Assembly: GCA_016200485.1 (NCBI GenBank) | Contig: JACQEP010000004.1 | Coordinates: forward strand, 124,001 to 188,000 | DNA from: Gammaproteobacteria bacterium | Lineage (GTDB): Bacteria > Pseudomonadota > Gammaproteobacteria > Tenderiales > Tenderiaceae | Length of the DNA stretch: 64,000 nt | Direction: 5' to 3' | Shown: one piece after another, positions 27,403 through 37,702 of the stretch | Numbering within the stretch: position 1 is the stretch's first letter | How the letters are laid out: each line of letters opens with the position of its first letter | Notes under the pieces: model-generated | The model's database searches: none | The model's input: only the letters and a program-made list of their open reading frames with translations | What the model was told of the DNA's origin: nothing | Position numbers and translations under genes: made by a program

Positions 27403-27738
27403 ATGATGCGGGTACGTGAAATGAGTCTTGCACAATTGGACTACTGGGTTGCCAGGGTCCAGAATATCCAGGTTACCGTTGCCCAGAACGGCGATGGACT
27501 ACTTTACACCCCGCACCCATCGCTCGCCCCCAGACAATGGGCCCCCACCCGCTACTGGTCGCAAGGCGGCCCGATCATCGAACAATCGCATATTGATCTA
27601 AACTGGGATTGGGAACACTCTCAGGAATGGACGGCCTCCCTGGAACCGGACATCAATGCCCAAGGTAAATCCGTGCTTGAGGCCGCCATGTGCGCTTATA
27701 TCGTCGCCAAATTGGGCGAAAATATCGATAACCAATAA
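27403..27738 (+). CDS. DUF2591/NinX-like protein
   Basis: About 111 residues matching the phage NinX-type DUF2591 pattern: LAQLDYWVARVQ at the start, then PTRYWSQGGPIIEQSHIDL and a C-terminal AAMCAYIVAKLGE. Function unknown; the family is typical of lambdoid phages and of isolated chromosomal copies. No phage genes surround it. The start is uncertain: GTG 27400, ATG 27403, or ATG 27421 where family similarity begins. It lies ten bases before the spermidine-synthase-like gene and is probably cotranscribed with it. Confidence 0.65.
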   Translation: MMRVREMSLAQLDYWVARVQNIQVTVAQNGDGLLYTPHPSLAPRQWAPTRYWSQGGPIIEQSHIDLNWDWEHSQEWTASLEPDINAQGKSVLEAAMCAYIVAKLGENIDNQ

Positions 27739-27747
27739 GGCCCAGTG

Positions 27748-28542
27748 ATGAACTTCCCAGCCGGTAAAGAAATCTACCGTATCCAGTCTGAGCAACAAAC
27801 CATCATCGTCTCTCAAGATAAGGATCTACGTCTGCTGCGCGTCGATACACAGACGGTACAAAGCGCCATGTCATTACAGGCGCCTCACAAGCTAATCCTG
27901 TCCTACATGGAATTGATGATGTCGTTTTTATTGTTTCAACGACGCCCAGGCAAAATGCTGATGCTCGGCCTGGGGGGAGGCGACATGGTGCGTTATTTAC
28001 ATCACATTCTGCCCAAGACCTCATTACAGATTGTAGAATCCGATTCGGCAATGATACATGTGTGTCAGGAATATTTTTTATTACCCAAGGCCCGCAATAT
28101 CGAAATCACTGCCCATCCCGCGGAACAATTCATGGCGCGAAGCCGCCACAAATACGATACATTACTCGTCGATATCTATAGCCACATCGGGACCACATCC
28201 CCGCTGTTGCTCGACGCCCGTTTCTATGAACTTTGCCACATGCGACTCCGCAACGACGGGGTCATGGTCATGAATCTGATCGCGGAGAATGCCGATCAGT
28301 TTCGTCATGTCTTGTGGGAGATACGTCAGTGCTTTGAACGCCAGACCTTATGTCTGACCGTCGCCGGTCATAACAATGTCATCATTATCGCGTTCAAACA
28401 AAAACCAGCCCTGCTTACACAACCAGCGCTGTTGAAGAAAGCACGCAAACTAAGCACCGACTACGGCCTGGATTTCAGTGCCGTCGTCGGCAATCTCTTC
28501 GTCACCAATCCATTGGCAAATGGCGAATTGATCTTGGGATAG
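27748..28542 (+). CDS. Spermidine-synthase-like methyltransferase-fold protein
   Basis: A 264-residue protein of the spermidine synthase/class I methyltransferase superfamily. The nucleotide-binding glycine motif is MLMLGLGGGDMVRYL (about residues 71-85), followed by QIVESDSAMIHVCQEYF and LLVDIYSHIG. It lacks the N-terminal tetramerisation region and clear polyamine-site Asp pair of true SpeE enzymes, so the substrate is unknown. AAGG precedes the ATG at 27748. Confidence 0.75.
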   Translation: MNFPAGKEIYRIQSEQQTIIVSQDKDLRLLRVDTQTVQSAMSLQAPHKLILSYMELMMSFLLFQRRPGKMLMLGLGGGDMVRYLHHILPKTSLQIVESDSAMIHVCQEYFLLPKARNIEITAHPAEQFMARSRHKYDTLLVDIYSHIGTTSPLLLDARFYELCHMRLRNDGVMVMNLIAENADQFRHVLWEIRQCFERQTLCLTVAGHNNVIIIAFKQKPALLTQPALLKKARKLSTDYGLDFSAVVGNLFVTNPLANGELILG

Positions 28543-28556
28543 GCCTTGTCACCGCC

Positions 28557-28769
28557 TCAAGCAGTAGTGTTCACATTACGGCCTAGATGGAGGGGTAGTT
28601 TTTCCTTGGGAACTTCCTGTGCCGGCTGAGTAACAGTGTTGACCACTTCCACAACCGTGGTTGCTTCCACTGTCACTGCCTTGTTCGTCACCTCCAGTGC
28701 CATGTCTTCACCCGTTTTCGGGCGTGACACCTGATTTACCACTGATCCTAAAACACCGCTGATATCCAT
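28557..28769 (-). CDS. Small YjfB-like (putative motility protein family) protein
   Basis: A 70-residue protein beginning MDISGVLGSVV, a start shared by the YjfB-like 'putative motility protein' family, followed by a Val/Thr-rich central part (EVTNKAVTVEATTVVEVVN) and a Pro-rich tail. A very strong Shine-Dalgarno site (AGGAGT, in a GAGGAGTCAGGAGT stretch) directly in front of the ATG at 28769 supports translation. Function unknown; the family is small and linked to motility only by genome context in other bacteria. Confidence 0.6.
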   Translation of the reverse strand: MDISGVLGSVVNQVSRPKTGEDMALEVTNKAVTVEATTVVEVVNTVTQPAQEVPKEKLPLHLGRNVNTTA

Positions 28770-28909
28770 ACTCCTGACTCCTCTTATTGGATACAACGCT
28801 TCTGGGGGTACACTATTTTAAAGCTCTATACCCATATAATATATCGGTATTTTTGACCAATTACTTGATAGGTATATTTCTATTATATTCAATTAGTTAT
28901 ATAATATTT

Positions 28910-30259
28910 TTACAGCACAAGCCGAATTTCGGCCCCTCCCCACTGGGACCGCCCAATAGTCAGTTCGCCCTGGTATAAACCCACGATATCCCTCACCAGG
29001 GACAAACCCAGTCCATGCCCCGCCTTGGACTGATCCAGGCGCTCGCCCCGCCGTAACACCCGGTCAATATCTTCCTCAGCGATCCCAGGACCATCATCGG
29101 CAATGACAATCGCCAATTGATGCATCACCCCGCGCTCATTACGCACCGAAATTGCTACCCGTGACCGGCACCACTTGTAAGCGTTATCCACCAGGTTGCC
29201 GAATAACTCCATTAGATCCGCCTCATCACAATGTGCCACCAGGTCAGGCTCTATCGCCACTGAACACTCGACTCGTTTTTCGGCATACACCTTATCCAGA
29301 GCCTTAACCACTCTGTTAGCGACCACCGACACATTCACCGGTGCCGCCAATGCAGTACGTCCTGCCGTCGCAGCGCGCTGTAATTGATATTGAACAATCT
29401 GATCCATGCGTTCAACCTGCTCTTCGACCGCTGAACGTAATTCTGATAACGAATGCTGTGGTGCCTCGACGGCACCCCGCAACACCGCCAGCGGGGTTTT
29501 CAGACTGTGGGCCAAATCACCCAGGCTTGCGCGATAACGCGCCTCATGTTCACGATTGGTGCGAATCAAGGCATTGAGATTATCCGTCAGCCCCAGCAGT
29601 TCCTTGGGATAATCGCCTTCCAACACGATATGCCGCCCCGCCTCAATCTCACGCAGATCCGCAGCTACCTTGCGCAAGGGCAATAATCCCCATCTCAGGA
29701 TCAATGTCAGCATCATCAGTAATACCACCGTGATGCCGCCCAGCCAGCCCCAAAGATTATTCCGGAATTGATGCAGTTGATTGTTGTAACGATAGAGTGA
29801 CTCAGCCACAACGAAGGTGTAACCTTCCTTGAATTTTTCGTGTTCCCCCCACGTCACACCAATACTGTAACTCAGCACCGGCTCGCCCTCAGAGGTCGTC
29901 AGATATTCATAACGATCTTCGGCACGGCGCAAGCCGCCATACGATGAAATGTTGATCCCTTCCATCGACGGCGATGACCATTCAATCGACCCATTGTTGG
30001 ACAATATTTTGGCATACAAGCCTGATCCCACTGTAAAGAACCGCGACTCGGGCAACGCATAGGCCAATACGATTGATCCATCTTTTTCCTGCTCTGCCGA
30101 GGCAATCAACGCACTCGCATGCACCTGCAAGCGTTCCTTGAATGATTCTTCGGTGGAAAAACGAAAGGATTTTTCCAAGATCAATCCCGTGATACCGAGA
30201 AAACTGATCAATATGATACCGGCCGTAATCAACATCCGGCCATTGATGGAAAGGATCAC
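28910..30259 (-). CDS. PhoQ-like sensor histidine kinase
   Basis: Membrane sensor kinase of 449 residues. TM1 near 8-28, a periplasmic region of about 135 residues, TM2 near 172-192, HAMP domain, HisKA with the phospho-His in SLGDLAHSLKTPLAVLRG, and HATPase (LFGNLVDNAYKWC, ADDGPGI, GHGLGLSLVRDIV). The H-box DLAHSLKTPL is typical of PhoQ and relatives. The start overlaps the regulator gene by four bases (ATGA). The ligand is not evident; divalent metals or envelope stress are possible. Confidence 0.85.
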   Translation of the reverse strand: MILSINGRMLITAGIILISFLGITGLILEKSFRFSTEESFKERLQVHASALIASAEQEKDGSIVLAYALPESRFFTVGSGLYAKILSNNGSIEWSSPSMEGINISSYGGLRRAEDRYEYLTTSEGEPVLSYSIGVTWGEHEKFKEGYTFVVAESLYRYNNQLHQFRNNLWGWLGGITVVLLMMLTLILRWGLLPLRKVAADLREIEAGRHIVLEGDYPKELLGLTDNLNALIRTNREHEARYRASLGDLAHSLKTPLAVLRGAVEAPQHSLSELRSAVEEQVERMDQIVQYQLQRAATAGRTALAAPVNVSVVANRVVKALDKVYAEKRVECSVAIEPDLVAHCDEADLMELFGNLVDNAYKWCRSRVAISVRNERGVMHQLAIVIADDGPGIAEEDIDRVLRRGERLDQSKAGHGLGLSLVRDIVGLYQGELTIGRSQWGGAEIRLVL

Positions 30260-30939
30260 TCCGGACTCCGTACCAAGGTGAATCGATAACCACGGCCCCG
30301 CAACGTTTCGATCGGTTGCAGGCTATTATCCGGATCCAGCTTACGCCGCAAACGTCCGACAAAAACCTCGATGACATTACTATCACGCTCAAAATCCTGA
30401 GCATAAATATGGTCCGTCAGCTCGGTTTTCGAAACCACCTGCCCGGTATTGAGCATCAGGTATTCAAGCACCTTGTATTCAAATGCGGTGAGTTCCAAGG
30501 CATTACCAGCCACTGTGACTTCCTGGGTGACGGTATTGAGCCGGACGGGTCCGCATTGCAATGTCGGCTGTGCCAGCCCTACAGCACGCCGTACCAGCGC
30601 CTTTAACCGCGCGACCAGCTCTTCGATATGAAAAGGTTTGACCAGATAATCGTCAGCGCCAGCATCAAGCCCTTCCACCTTATCCTGCCAACGGCCACGC
30701 GCGGTCAGAATCAACACCGGAAAAGTCTTGCCTGCCGCCCGCAGACGTTGCAACATTTCAATACCGGAAAGCTTGGGCAAGCCGATATCAACAACGGCAA
30801 CATCGATCGGAAATTCCAACCCCAGATACAACCCTTCCTCACCATCCGCCGCGACATCCACGGCATAGCCCTCATGGGACAGACGATCGAACAATTGTTG
30901 GCGTAGCTCTGTCTCATCCTCAACAACCAGCAACCTCAT
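30256..30939 (-). CDS. PhoP-like OmpR-family response regulator
   Basis: Transcription factor controlled by the kinase downstream of it. 227 residues: receiver domain (MRLLVVEDETELR; acceptor Asp in VAVVDIGLPKLSG, about residue 51; Lys in DDYLVKPFH) and a winged-helix DNA-binding domain (ELTAFEYKVLEYLMLN, VIEVFVGRLRRKLD, IETLRGRGYRFT). GAGGG lies upstream of the ATG at 30939. Operon of two genes with the kinase. Confidence 0.9.
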   Translation of the reverse strand: MRLLVVEDETELRQQLFDRLSHEGYAVDVAADGEEGLYLGLEFPIDVAVVDIGLPKLSGIEMLQRLRAAGKTFPVLILTARGRWQDKVEGLDAGADDYLVKPFHIEELVARLKALVRRAVGLAQPTLQCGPVRLNTVTQEVTVAGNALELTAFEYKVLEYLMLNTGQVVSKTELTDHIYAQDFERDSNVIEVFVGRLRRKLDPDNSLQPIETLRGRGYRFTLVRSPE

Positions 30940-31013
30940 CAACAGCACCCTCTTAGTTCAGTGAGCAATAAGGATAACCGGAAATTGTGCAGTACGGATA
31001 ATGGTGCGAGAGA

Positions 31014-31066
31014 AAAGAAAAAAACCCCGGGGGCCTGTGGGGGGGGGAATTAGGCACACCCGGGGC
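31014..31066 (-). terminator. Terminator after the monoheme cytochrome gene, with a 9-G run
   Basis: Read on the minus strand, a CCCCGGG...CCCGGGG stem with a shorter GCCT/AGGC inner stem is followed by a run of seven T. The loop contains nine consecutive C (nine G on the plus strand, 31039-31047). Position fits the end of the cytochrome gene transcript. Confidence 0.55.
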
Positions 31067-31126
31067 GCTCAAAAAAAGGACTTCTACACAGGGGTAGGGT
31101 TTATGTATGGAGTCCTTGACTTACAC

Positions 31127-31447
31127 TTACAGGCCGAGAATAAAGTCGGCCAATTTATTGATGTTTTCATCAGCAACGCGGGGCGAGTACGGAGGCATCG
31201 GTACGCCGCCGGTAACAGCAGTCCACTTACCTTTGCTACCTTTCTTGATAGACTCGACCAAGGTGGCCTTGGCATCGCCTTGACCTTTATACTTGGCAGC
31301 AACATCTTTCCATGCTGGACCAACAACCTTGGCATCAACACTGTGGCAAGCCAGGCAACCACTTGCCTTCGCCAGATCCAGATTGGCCATGGCCGGCGCC
31401 GCAACAAACGAAGAGGCCAGAACAACAACCGTAATAATACGCTTCAT
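31127..31447 (-). CDS. Monoheme class I cytochrome c (c5/c551-type)
   Basis: Small periplasmic electron carrier of 106 residues. A signal peptide (MKRIITVVVLASSFVAAPAMA) precedes a mature domain with one heme motif CLACH and a Met ligand region GVPMPPYSP. Typical of soluble c551/c5-type carriers feeding terminal oxidases or peroxidases. TTAGGAG precedes the start. Confidence 0.92.
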   Translation of the reverse strand: MKRIITVVVLASSFVAAPAMANLDLAKASGCLACHSVDAKVVGPAWKDVAAKYKGQGDAKATLVESIKKGSKGKWTAVTGGVPMPPYSPRVADENINKLADFILGL

Positions 31448-31601
31448 GACAGTTCTCCTAACGGAATTACATTAATAACCTGTAATCATCCTTCTCACAC
31501 CACCTCAATGGCCGGAGGATGTCTGCTTCGGATCCTAAGATAACCAAATTAAACTGAATGCAGCCTGAATGGGGTTCAGCAAGCTAACCTGCTGTTTACA
31601 A

Positions 31602-31630
31602 GAAAAAACCGGGCGGCAGGTGCCGCCCGG
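31602..31630 (-). terminator. Rho-independent terminator of htpX
   Basis: Read on the minus strand: a perfect 10-bp GC-rich stem (31609-31618 with 31621-31630) with a two-base apex, followed directly by six T. It stands 29 bases beyond the htpX stop. Confidence 0.88.
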
Positions 31631-31658
31631 ATAGTAGCTTTGAAACGTAGAGGAGGTA

Positions 31659-32540
31659 TTAGCGCCCTTGGCGCAACATTGCAATCCGCTCATCCAGGGG
31701 CGGATGGCTCATAAACAGCCGTTTTAGCCCCGCCCCTACGCCGCCGGCAATGCCAAAGGCGGCCAATTGATCCGGCAAGGGGCCAGTATGGGCACGTTTC
31801 AGACGCTCCAGCGCCGAGATCATCTTCTCGCGACCGGCCAGGCTGGCGCCGCCTGCATCGGCGCGAAATTCACGCTGGCGACTAAACCACATCACAATGA
31901 TCGACGCCAGAATACCCAGCACCAGTTCAGCGACCATTGAGGTGACGAAAAAGGCGATGCCGTGACCGCGCTCGTTTTTGAATATCACGCGATCGACGGT
32001 ATGACCAATGACGCGCGACAGGAACATGACAAAGGTATTGACCACACCTTGAATCAGCGCCAGCGTAATCATGTCACCGTTGGCCACATGGCTCACTTCA
32101 TGCGCCAGCACGGCTTCGACTTCATCACGATTCATGTTATGCAGCAGACCGGTGCTGACGGCGACCAGGGCTGCATCGCGACGCATGCCTGTGGCAAAGG
32201 CATTGGGTTCGGCCGCATGAAAAATAGCCACTTCCGGCATGCCGATGCCAGCGGCTTGCGCTTGACGGCGCACAGTGTTCACCAGCCAACGCTCGACTTC
32301 ATCACGCGGCTGTTCGATGACTTGGGCACCCATCGTACGCTTGGCCATCCACTTCGAAATCGCCAGCGAGATAAACGAACCGCCCATGCCGAATACTGCG
32401 GCAAAGATCAACAATGAATTGAGATTGAGATCAATGCCCTGCCGATCAAGAATACTCTCTACACCCAGCAGGCGCAGCGAAATGCTGAGCACGAGCATAA
32501 TTGCCAGGTTGGTTGCCAGAAACAGCATAATGCGTTTCAT
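31659..32540 (-). CDS. htpX: Membrane metalloprotease HtpX
   Basis: Zinc endopeptidase of the inner membrane for quality control of membrane proteins. 293 residues: two N-terminal transmembrane segments, the zinc motif HEVSH in [13 protein letters not shown] (about residues 139-151), further helices, and a C-terminal Glu ligand region ([14 protein letters not shown]). GGAGGAAAA precedes the ATG. Confidence 0.96.
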   Translation of the reverse strand: MKRIMLFLATNLAIMLVLSISLRLLGVESILDRQGIDLNLNSLLIFAAVFGMGGSFISLAISKWMAKRTMGAQVIEQPRDEVERWLVNTVRRQAQAAGIGMPEVAIFHAAEPNAFATGMRRDAALVAVSTGLLHNMNRDEVEAVLAHEVSHVANGDMITLALIQGVVNTFVMFLSRVIGHTVDRVIFKNERGHGIAFFVTSMVAELVLGILASIIVMWFSRQREFRADAGGASLAGREKMISALERLKRAHTGPLPDQLAAFGIAGGVGAGLKRLFMSHPPLDERIAMLRQGR

Positions 32541-32799
32541 TTTTCCTCCAATAAAACCATTGATAAGTGTGTTATTGCATGCTACGAATACGCGTAGAAT
32601 ACCGTTCCATTAGATAGGGTCTACCAAGCAAAGTTCAAGGGCTCGACATCCGCCCCTGAATCCACCCGAATCAGGCGGCATTTTGCCACATTTTTGTGTT
32701 TTTTACGCTCCAGTCAGCACGTTAGCAGCCGATACTGTACATATGCGGGTTCTAATGTAGAACAGTCTATGGCGTAGCGCGGCAAGGTCACTCAGATTC

Positions 32800-34611
32800 A
32801 TGGATGAGGTTAATAACAACCTAACAACCAAGAAATTATCCCTAAGCAGCCCGCGCTGGTGGCGCTACCTCAACCGCGATACTTTGCGCGCCGACCTCTC
32901 GGCCGGGCTGACCGGCGCGGTCATTGTTTTGCCCCAGAGTATCGCACTGGCCTTGCTCGCGGGGTTACCGGTCGAATATGGCTTTTATACCGCCATCATT
33001 CCCGTCATCGTCGCCGCCCTGTTTGGCTCATCCCTACACTTGATCTCGGGCCCGACCACGGCCATTTCCATCGTCATCTTTGCCACGATCAGCCCGCTGG
33101 CCGTCCCCGGCAGCGAGCACTACATTACCCTGGTGCTCACCGTCACCTTTCTCGCGGGCCTCACTCAAGTGGCGCTGGGGGTGGCTCGGCTCGGCGAGCT
33201 GGTCAATTTCATCTCGCATAGCGTCAAGGTAGGCTTCACCGCGGGCGCGGCAATCCTGATTTTAACGAGCCAGCTCAAACATATTTTCGGGATCAGCCTG
33301 CCCGCGAATCAGCCGTTTTTATATACCTGGACCAGCTGGTTACAACAGTTACCCGAGTGGAAGCCCTCCACCATTATCATTGCCACCGTCACACTGGCGA
33401 CAGCGATCTTTATTTATCGTTTTGTCCCGAAGTGGCCACGATTCCTGATCGCCATTACGGCAGGCACGTTATGCATGTTTGTGCTCGGTAAAGATGGCAT
33501 CCAGACTGTCGGGGCGGTTCCGTCATCACTGCCTCCACTTACGAGCCCGGACCTCTCGCTCGACACCTGGCGGCAACTGATGGCAGCGGCATTGGCGATC
33601 TCAATCCTGGGGCTGGTGGAGGCCGTCGCCATCTCCCGCAGCATTGCCAATAGCAGTCATCAATATCACGACCCAAATCGGGAATTCATCGGCCAGGGAC
33701 TCTCCAACATCGCGGGCAGCTTCTTTTCCAGCTATGCCTCATCTGGCTCGTTTACCCGCTCCGTGCTCAATCATGCGAGCGGCGCACGCACGCCGATGGC
33801 GGCCATTTTCAGTGCTGTCGGCATTGCGCTGATCATGCTCATGCTGGCACCGCTGGTCAGCCATTTACCGATCGCGGCAATGGCGGCGGTGTTGATTTAC
33901 ATCGCCTATCAACTGGTTGATTTTCACAGCATCAAAGTCATCTTCAAGGCCAGCCGTTCTGATACCGCCGTGTTGTTTACCACGTTTCTTTCGACCTTGT
34001 TCGTGGATCTGACCTTTGCCATTTATTCAGGTGTATTGTTGTCACTGGTGTTGCATCTGATTCGAATCTCTCATCCGGGGATTATCGCCAGAGTGCCTGA
34101 TCCGGAGGATGCCAACCGCCGCTTCATCGCCGGCACCGGTCGCACGGAATGTCCACAACTTAAAATTATACGCATCGATGGCTCGTTATTTTTTGGTGCG
34201 GTACACGATGTAGAGGAAGCACTCCATGCCATTGATTTTTACAACCCGGAACAGACACGGGTACTCATCATTTGCAGTGGAATAAACTTCATTGACATTG
34301 CCGGCGCGGAATTACTTAAACGTGAAACCTTGAGACGACGCGAATTAGGCGGTGATTTATATCTCTGTAGCGTCAAATCACGGGTACTGACCTTGCTGCG
34401 TGAGGGTGGCTATCTGGATATCATCGGCAACGATCACATTTTTGCCGCCAAAGCGACCGCTATCAAAACTATTTTTGGTCAACTCGATCCGCAACGTTGC
34501 CAACGCTGTAACGCCCGTGTCTTTGGCGAGTGCCCACCACCGCCACCCGCCAATATTGAGTCCAATCACACCACTTATTTGGATTCAGACAACATCCGAT
34601 CGACACGCTGA
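32800..34611 (+). CDS. SulP-family anion permease with STAS domain
   Basis: Inner-membrane transporter of the SulP/SLC26 type, 603 residues: transmembrane domain with about 12 helices ([26 protein letters not shown] in two parts, [33 protein letters not shown]) and a C-terminal STAS domain (about 440-570). Substrate could be sulfate, bicarbonate or another anion. After the STAS domain is an unusual tail with [17 protein letters not shown], which has three cysteines and a proline run. The 3' end overlaps the convergent parC gene by 37 bases. Sulfate would fit the sulfite reductase gene, but they lie 31 kb apart. Confidence 0.9.
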   Translation: MDEVNNNLTTKKLSLSSPRWWRYLNRDTLRADLSAGLTGAVIVLPQSIALALLAGLPVEYGFYTAIIPVIVAALFGSSLHLISGPTTAISIVIFATISPLAVPGSEHYITLVLTVTFLAGLTQVALGVARLGELVNFISHSVKVGFTAGAAILILTSQLKHIFGISLPANQPFLYTWTSWLQQLPEWKPSTIIIATVTLATAIFIYRFVPKWPRFLIAITAGTLCMFVLGKDGIQTVGAVPSSLPPLTSPDLSLDTWRQLMAAALAISILGLVEAVAISRSIANSSHQYHDPNREFIGQGLSNIAGSFFSSYASSGSFTRSVLNHASGARTPMAAIFSAVGIALIMLMLAPLVSHLPIAAMAAVLIYIAYQLVDFHSIKVIFKASRSDTAVLFTTFLSTLFVDLTFAIYSGVLLSLVLHLIRISHPGIIARVPDPEDANRRFIAGTGRTECPQLKIIRIDGSLFFGAVHDVEEALHAIDFYNPEQTRVLIICSGINFIDIAGAELLKRETLRRRELGGDLYLCSVKSRVLTLLREGGYLDIIGNDHIFAAKATAIKTIFGQLDPQRCQRCNARVFGECPPPPPANIESNHTTYLDSDNIRSTR

Positions 34612-36830
34612 TAATTGCGCGGCAATTTAAGGCCGCGCCGGCCCCGTTCAGCGACATAGTGCTTCAAATCCTTGCCATTAAGCGTTAACTTGCGTTGCCC
34701 GCAGTGTAGAATCACTGACGACTCCGTTGGCAAACTCAACACGCCCGCCATAAACTCCTCACGGCTCGCCACCTTGGCGGAAGGCAGGCCCATAATCTTA
34801 TTGCCCTTGCCGCGCGCCATTTGCGGCAGTTCCTTCAACGGGAACACCAGCATGTGGCCCGTGTTGGAAACCGCGACGACCTGATCATTTTCCAGATTGG
34901 TGATGCGCGCCGGCGCCAGCACCTTGGCCCCCTGCGACACATTCAGCACCACCTTGCCGTTCTTGTTTTTGGCAAAGAGATCTTCAAGTTTGACGACAAA
35001 GCCATACCCGGCATCGGTCGCCACCAGATACAAATCTTCGGGCGCACCAATCATTACACCCACAAATTGACTGCCGGGCGGTGGATTCAAGCGGCCGGTT
35101 AAAGGCTCACCCTGACCACGCGCCGAGGGCAACCCATGCGCAGGCAGCGAATAACTGCGACCACTCGAATCCAGAAATACTGCCAATTGGTTGCTGCGGC
35201 CATGGACGGCGGCAAGGAAACTATCCCCCGCCTTATAACCCATGGTAGTGGGATCGATTTCATGTCCCTTGGCGGCACGGACCCAGCCTTTTTCGGAAAG
35301 AACCACTGTCACGGGTTCGGCAGGCGTCAGCGCTGATTCATCGATGGCTTGCGCGGCGTCACGCGCGACCAGTTTCGAACGACGCTCATCCCCATATTGC
35401 TCGGCATCTGCCGTCAACTCATCACGAATCAACGTCTTGAGCCGTTGTTTCGACTTCAGCGTTGTTTCCAGATCGTCACGTTCATCGGCCAGTTCTTTTT
35501 GCTCAGCGCGAATTTTCATCTCTTCCAGCCGCGCCAATTGCCGCAAGCGAGTATCGAGGATGTAATCCGCTTGTTCTTCCGAGAGTTTGAAGCGTTTGAT
35601 CAATATCGCTTTCGGTTCATCCTCGGTACGAATGATGCGGATCACTTCATCGAGATTGAGATACGCAATCAACAAGCCATCCAGCAAATGCAGACGACGA
35701 TTCACTTTATCCAGGCGGTGTTCCAAGCGCCGCCGCACAGTGACGGTGCGGAACTCCAGCCATTCGCCGAGGATTTCCTTCAGATTCTTGACCTGTGGCC
35801 GACCGTTAATACCAATCATGTTGAGATTGATACGATAACTGCGTTCCAGATCGGTGGTAGCAAACAGGTGCGACATCAACGATTCAATTTCCACGCGGTT
35901 GGAACGCGGCGTAATCACCAGCCGGGTAGGATTTTCATGATCGGATTCATCGCGTAAGTCTTCGACCATCGGTAATTTCTTGTCATTCATCTGCGCCGCG
36001 ATCTGCTCCAGAATTTTGGCGCCGGAGACCTGATACGGCAACGCCGTGATCACGATATCGCCGTCTTCCTCTTCGTAGGTCGCACGCATCCGGATCGAGC
36101 CGTTGCCGGTTTTGTACATTTGCTTGATTTCAGCGCGCGGGGTAATGATCTCGGCACCCGTCGGGAAATCCGGGCCTTTGATGTGTTCGCAGAGCTGTGA
36201 CAACGTGGCCTCTGGCTCATCCAGCAGCCGAATACAGGCACTGACCACCTCGCGCAGATTATGGGGCGGAATATCGGTGGCCATGCCCACGGCAATGCCG
36301 GTGGCGCCGTTGAGCAGCACATTCGGCACCCGCGCCGGTAACACTGCCGGTTCGTCCAGCGTACCATCGAAATTTGGCACCCAATCGACCGTGCCCTGCC
36401 CCAGCTCGGACAGCAACAATTCAGCGTAACGCGCCATCCGCGACTCGGTATAACGCATCGCGGCAAAGGATTTTGGATCATCCGGCGAACCCCAGTTGCC
36501 CTGACCGTCGATTAACGGGTAACGCGAGGAGAACGGCTGCGCCATCAGCACCATGGCTTCGTAGCAGGCCGAATCGCCATGAGGATGAAATTTACCGAGC
36601 ACATCACCGACCGTACGGGCCGATTTTTTGTACTTGGCCGTCGCCTCCAACCCCAATTCCGACATGGCATACACGATGCGCCGCTGCACCGGCTTGAGGC
36701 CATCCCCAAGATTGGGCAAGGCGCGGTCGAGAATGACGTACATCGAATATTCGAGATAAGCCTTCTCAGTGAATTGCTTGAGCGGCATTTGCTCGATGCC
36801 GTCATCGGGGCGCTGCTGGATATCACTCAT
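34575..36830 (-). CDS. parC: DNA topoisomerase IV subunit A
   Basis: Decatenates daughter chromosomes together with ParE. 751 residues: breakage-reunion domain with the quinolone-determining region ([17 protein letters not shown]) and the catalytic Tyr in [10 protein letters not shown], then coiled coil (about 330-490), and a C-terminal beta-pinwheel ([13 protein letters not shown]). The length and ParC-type start MSDIQQ...[18 protein letters not shown] exclude GyrA. Convergent and overlapping with the SulP gene. parE is 4.9 kb away on the same strand. Confidence 0.96.
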   Translation of the reverse strand: MSDIQQRPDDGIEQMPLKQFTEKAYLEYSMYVILDRALPNLGDGLKPVQRRIVYAMSELGLEATAKYKKSARTVGDVLGKFHPHGDSACYEAMVLMAQPFSSRYPLIDGQGNWGSPDDPKSFAAMRYTESRMARYAELLLSELGQGTVDWVPNFDGTLDEPAVLPARVPNVLLNGATGIAVGMATDIPPHNLREVVSACIRLLDEPEATLSQLCEHIKGPDFPTGAEIITPRAEIKQMYKTGNGSIRMRATYEEEDGDIVITALPYQVSGAKILEQIAAQMNDKKLPMVEDLRDESDHENPTRLVITPRSNRVEIESLMSHLFATTDLERSYRINLNMIGINGRPQVKNLKEILGEWLEFRTVTVRRRLEHRLDKVNRRLHLLDGLLIAYLNLDEVIRIIRTEDEPKAILIKRFKLSEEQADYILDTRLRQLARLEEMKIRAEQKELADERDDLETTLKSKQRLKTLIRDELTADAEQYGDERRSKLVARDAAQAIDESALTPAEPVTVVLSEKGWVRAAKGHEIDPTTMGYKAGDSFLAAVHGRSNQLAVFLDSSGRSYSLPAHGLPSARGQGEPLTGRLNPPPGSQFVGVMIGAPEDLYLVATDAGYGFVVKLEDLFAKNKNGKVVLNVSQGAKVLAPARITNLENDQVVAVSNTGHMLVFPLKELPQMARGKGNKIMGLPSAKVASREEFMAGVLSLPTESSVILHCGQRKLTLNGKDLKHYVAERGRRGLKLPRNYQRVDRMLSESK

Positions 36831-36886
36831 GGGGGTTCATTCCTGCGGTTATCTACGCCCCATTATACTGATGGCATCTCAAAGTA

Positions 36887-36914
36887 GTAGGGGCGATTCA
36901 TGAATCGCCCCTAC
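36887..36914. repeat. Perfect 28-bp palindrome, GTAGGGGCG family
   Basis: GTAGGGGCGATTCA followed directly by its exact reverse complement, between parC and the di-heme cytochrome genes. A relative with a different inner sequence occurs at 53406-53434, and a half-copy (ATGAATCGCCCC) at 27289. It is a dispersed intergenic palindrome. Confidence 0.8.
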
Positions 36915-36951
36915 ATGTGATTGCGGGATATCAACATCCCTCTTTTAACTT

Positions 36952-37635
36952 TCAATTGGCAGGCGCCACCGCCAGAATCGTCCGCAAATAGGCCACCACA
37001 TCGTCGATTTCATTGGCCTTCAACTGCTCACCCCAGATTGGCATCACCTCAGAGCGGCCCATTGCTTTACCGCCCATGGTGATAATCATCCGTTTATAAT
37101 CGTCGTTCTTGTCGCTGCGCGTCAGATTGGCAGGCGGAGGATCAAACAACGCAGAGGCCCGTCCCTTGCCATCCCCTTTCACGCCATGACAAAGAATACA
37201 ATTGGTCTTGAAAACCACTTCCCCTCGTCTGACCGGATCGGTCACTGCATAAAGATACTCGGCCACGTCCTGGATCTGCTCTTCGGATAATTCATCCTGC
37301 CAGGTGGGCATGAATTCGGAACGACCCACAGCAGGCCCACCATCGCGGATTATTTCTTGATAATAGTCGAGCGGCCGCTTGGTGATCTTGAGATCGAGAT
37401 TATCATGCAATTTTGTAATACGCGCCTCACCGTCACCCTGACCGCCGTGACATAACACGCAATAGGTCTTATACACCAAACCGCCACGCGTCATTTGCCG
37501 CACCAGCGCCTTGGCACTCGCCATTTCCTGTTCAACCACTTGCCGAGACTCAGTAGCCGCTGCTGCGACGCCGGTAACACCGACGAGGCAGCCGAAAATA
37601 ATCGCCTTTAGACGTAAAGAAATTCTCATAGGCAT
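36952..37635 (-). CDS. Di-heme periplasmic cytochrome c, copy A
   Basis: About 227 residues with a signal peptide and two homologous class I cytochrome domains, heme motifs CVLCH and CILCH. Each domain ends in an axial-Met region (GRSEFMPTW and GRSEVMPIW). The start at Met 37635 (or 37629) is chosen as the first Met beside the signal peptide; the longer frame is not signal-like. It follows a very similar gene (37703-38362), making a tandem duplicate, and belongs to a redox cluster with a cupredoxin and a di-heme peroxidase. Likely an electron donor or acceptor in that cluster. Confidence 0.88.
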   Translation of the reverse strand: MPMRISLRLKAIIFGCLVGVTGVAAAATESRQVVEQEMASAKALVRQMTRGGLVYKTYCVLCHGGQGDGEARITKLHDNLDLKITKRPLDYYQEIIRDGGPAVGRSEFMPTWQDELSEEQIQDVAEYLYAVTDPVRRGEVVFKTNCILCHGVKGDGKGRASALFDPPPANLTRSDKNDDYKRMIITMGGKAMGRSEVMPIWGEQLKANEIDDVVAYLRTILAVAPAN

Positions 37636-37702
37636 GTCCGTAATTGAATAATAGTCATGAAAGAAGTAAGACGCCCGCAGGCGCCATACCATTTGCCTAT
37701 CG

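Noticed and set aside
27403..27738. A prophage around the NinX-like gene
   Set aside because: Neighbours are lon and a methyltransferase-fold gene; no integrase, capsid or lysis genes were seen.
34575..36830. parC could be gyrA
   Set aside because: Length 751, ParC-type C-terminal pinwheel without the GyrA box, and parE in the neighbourhood.
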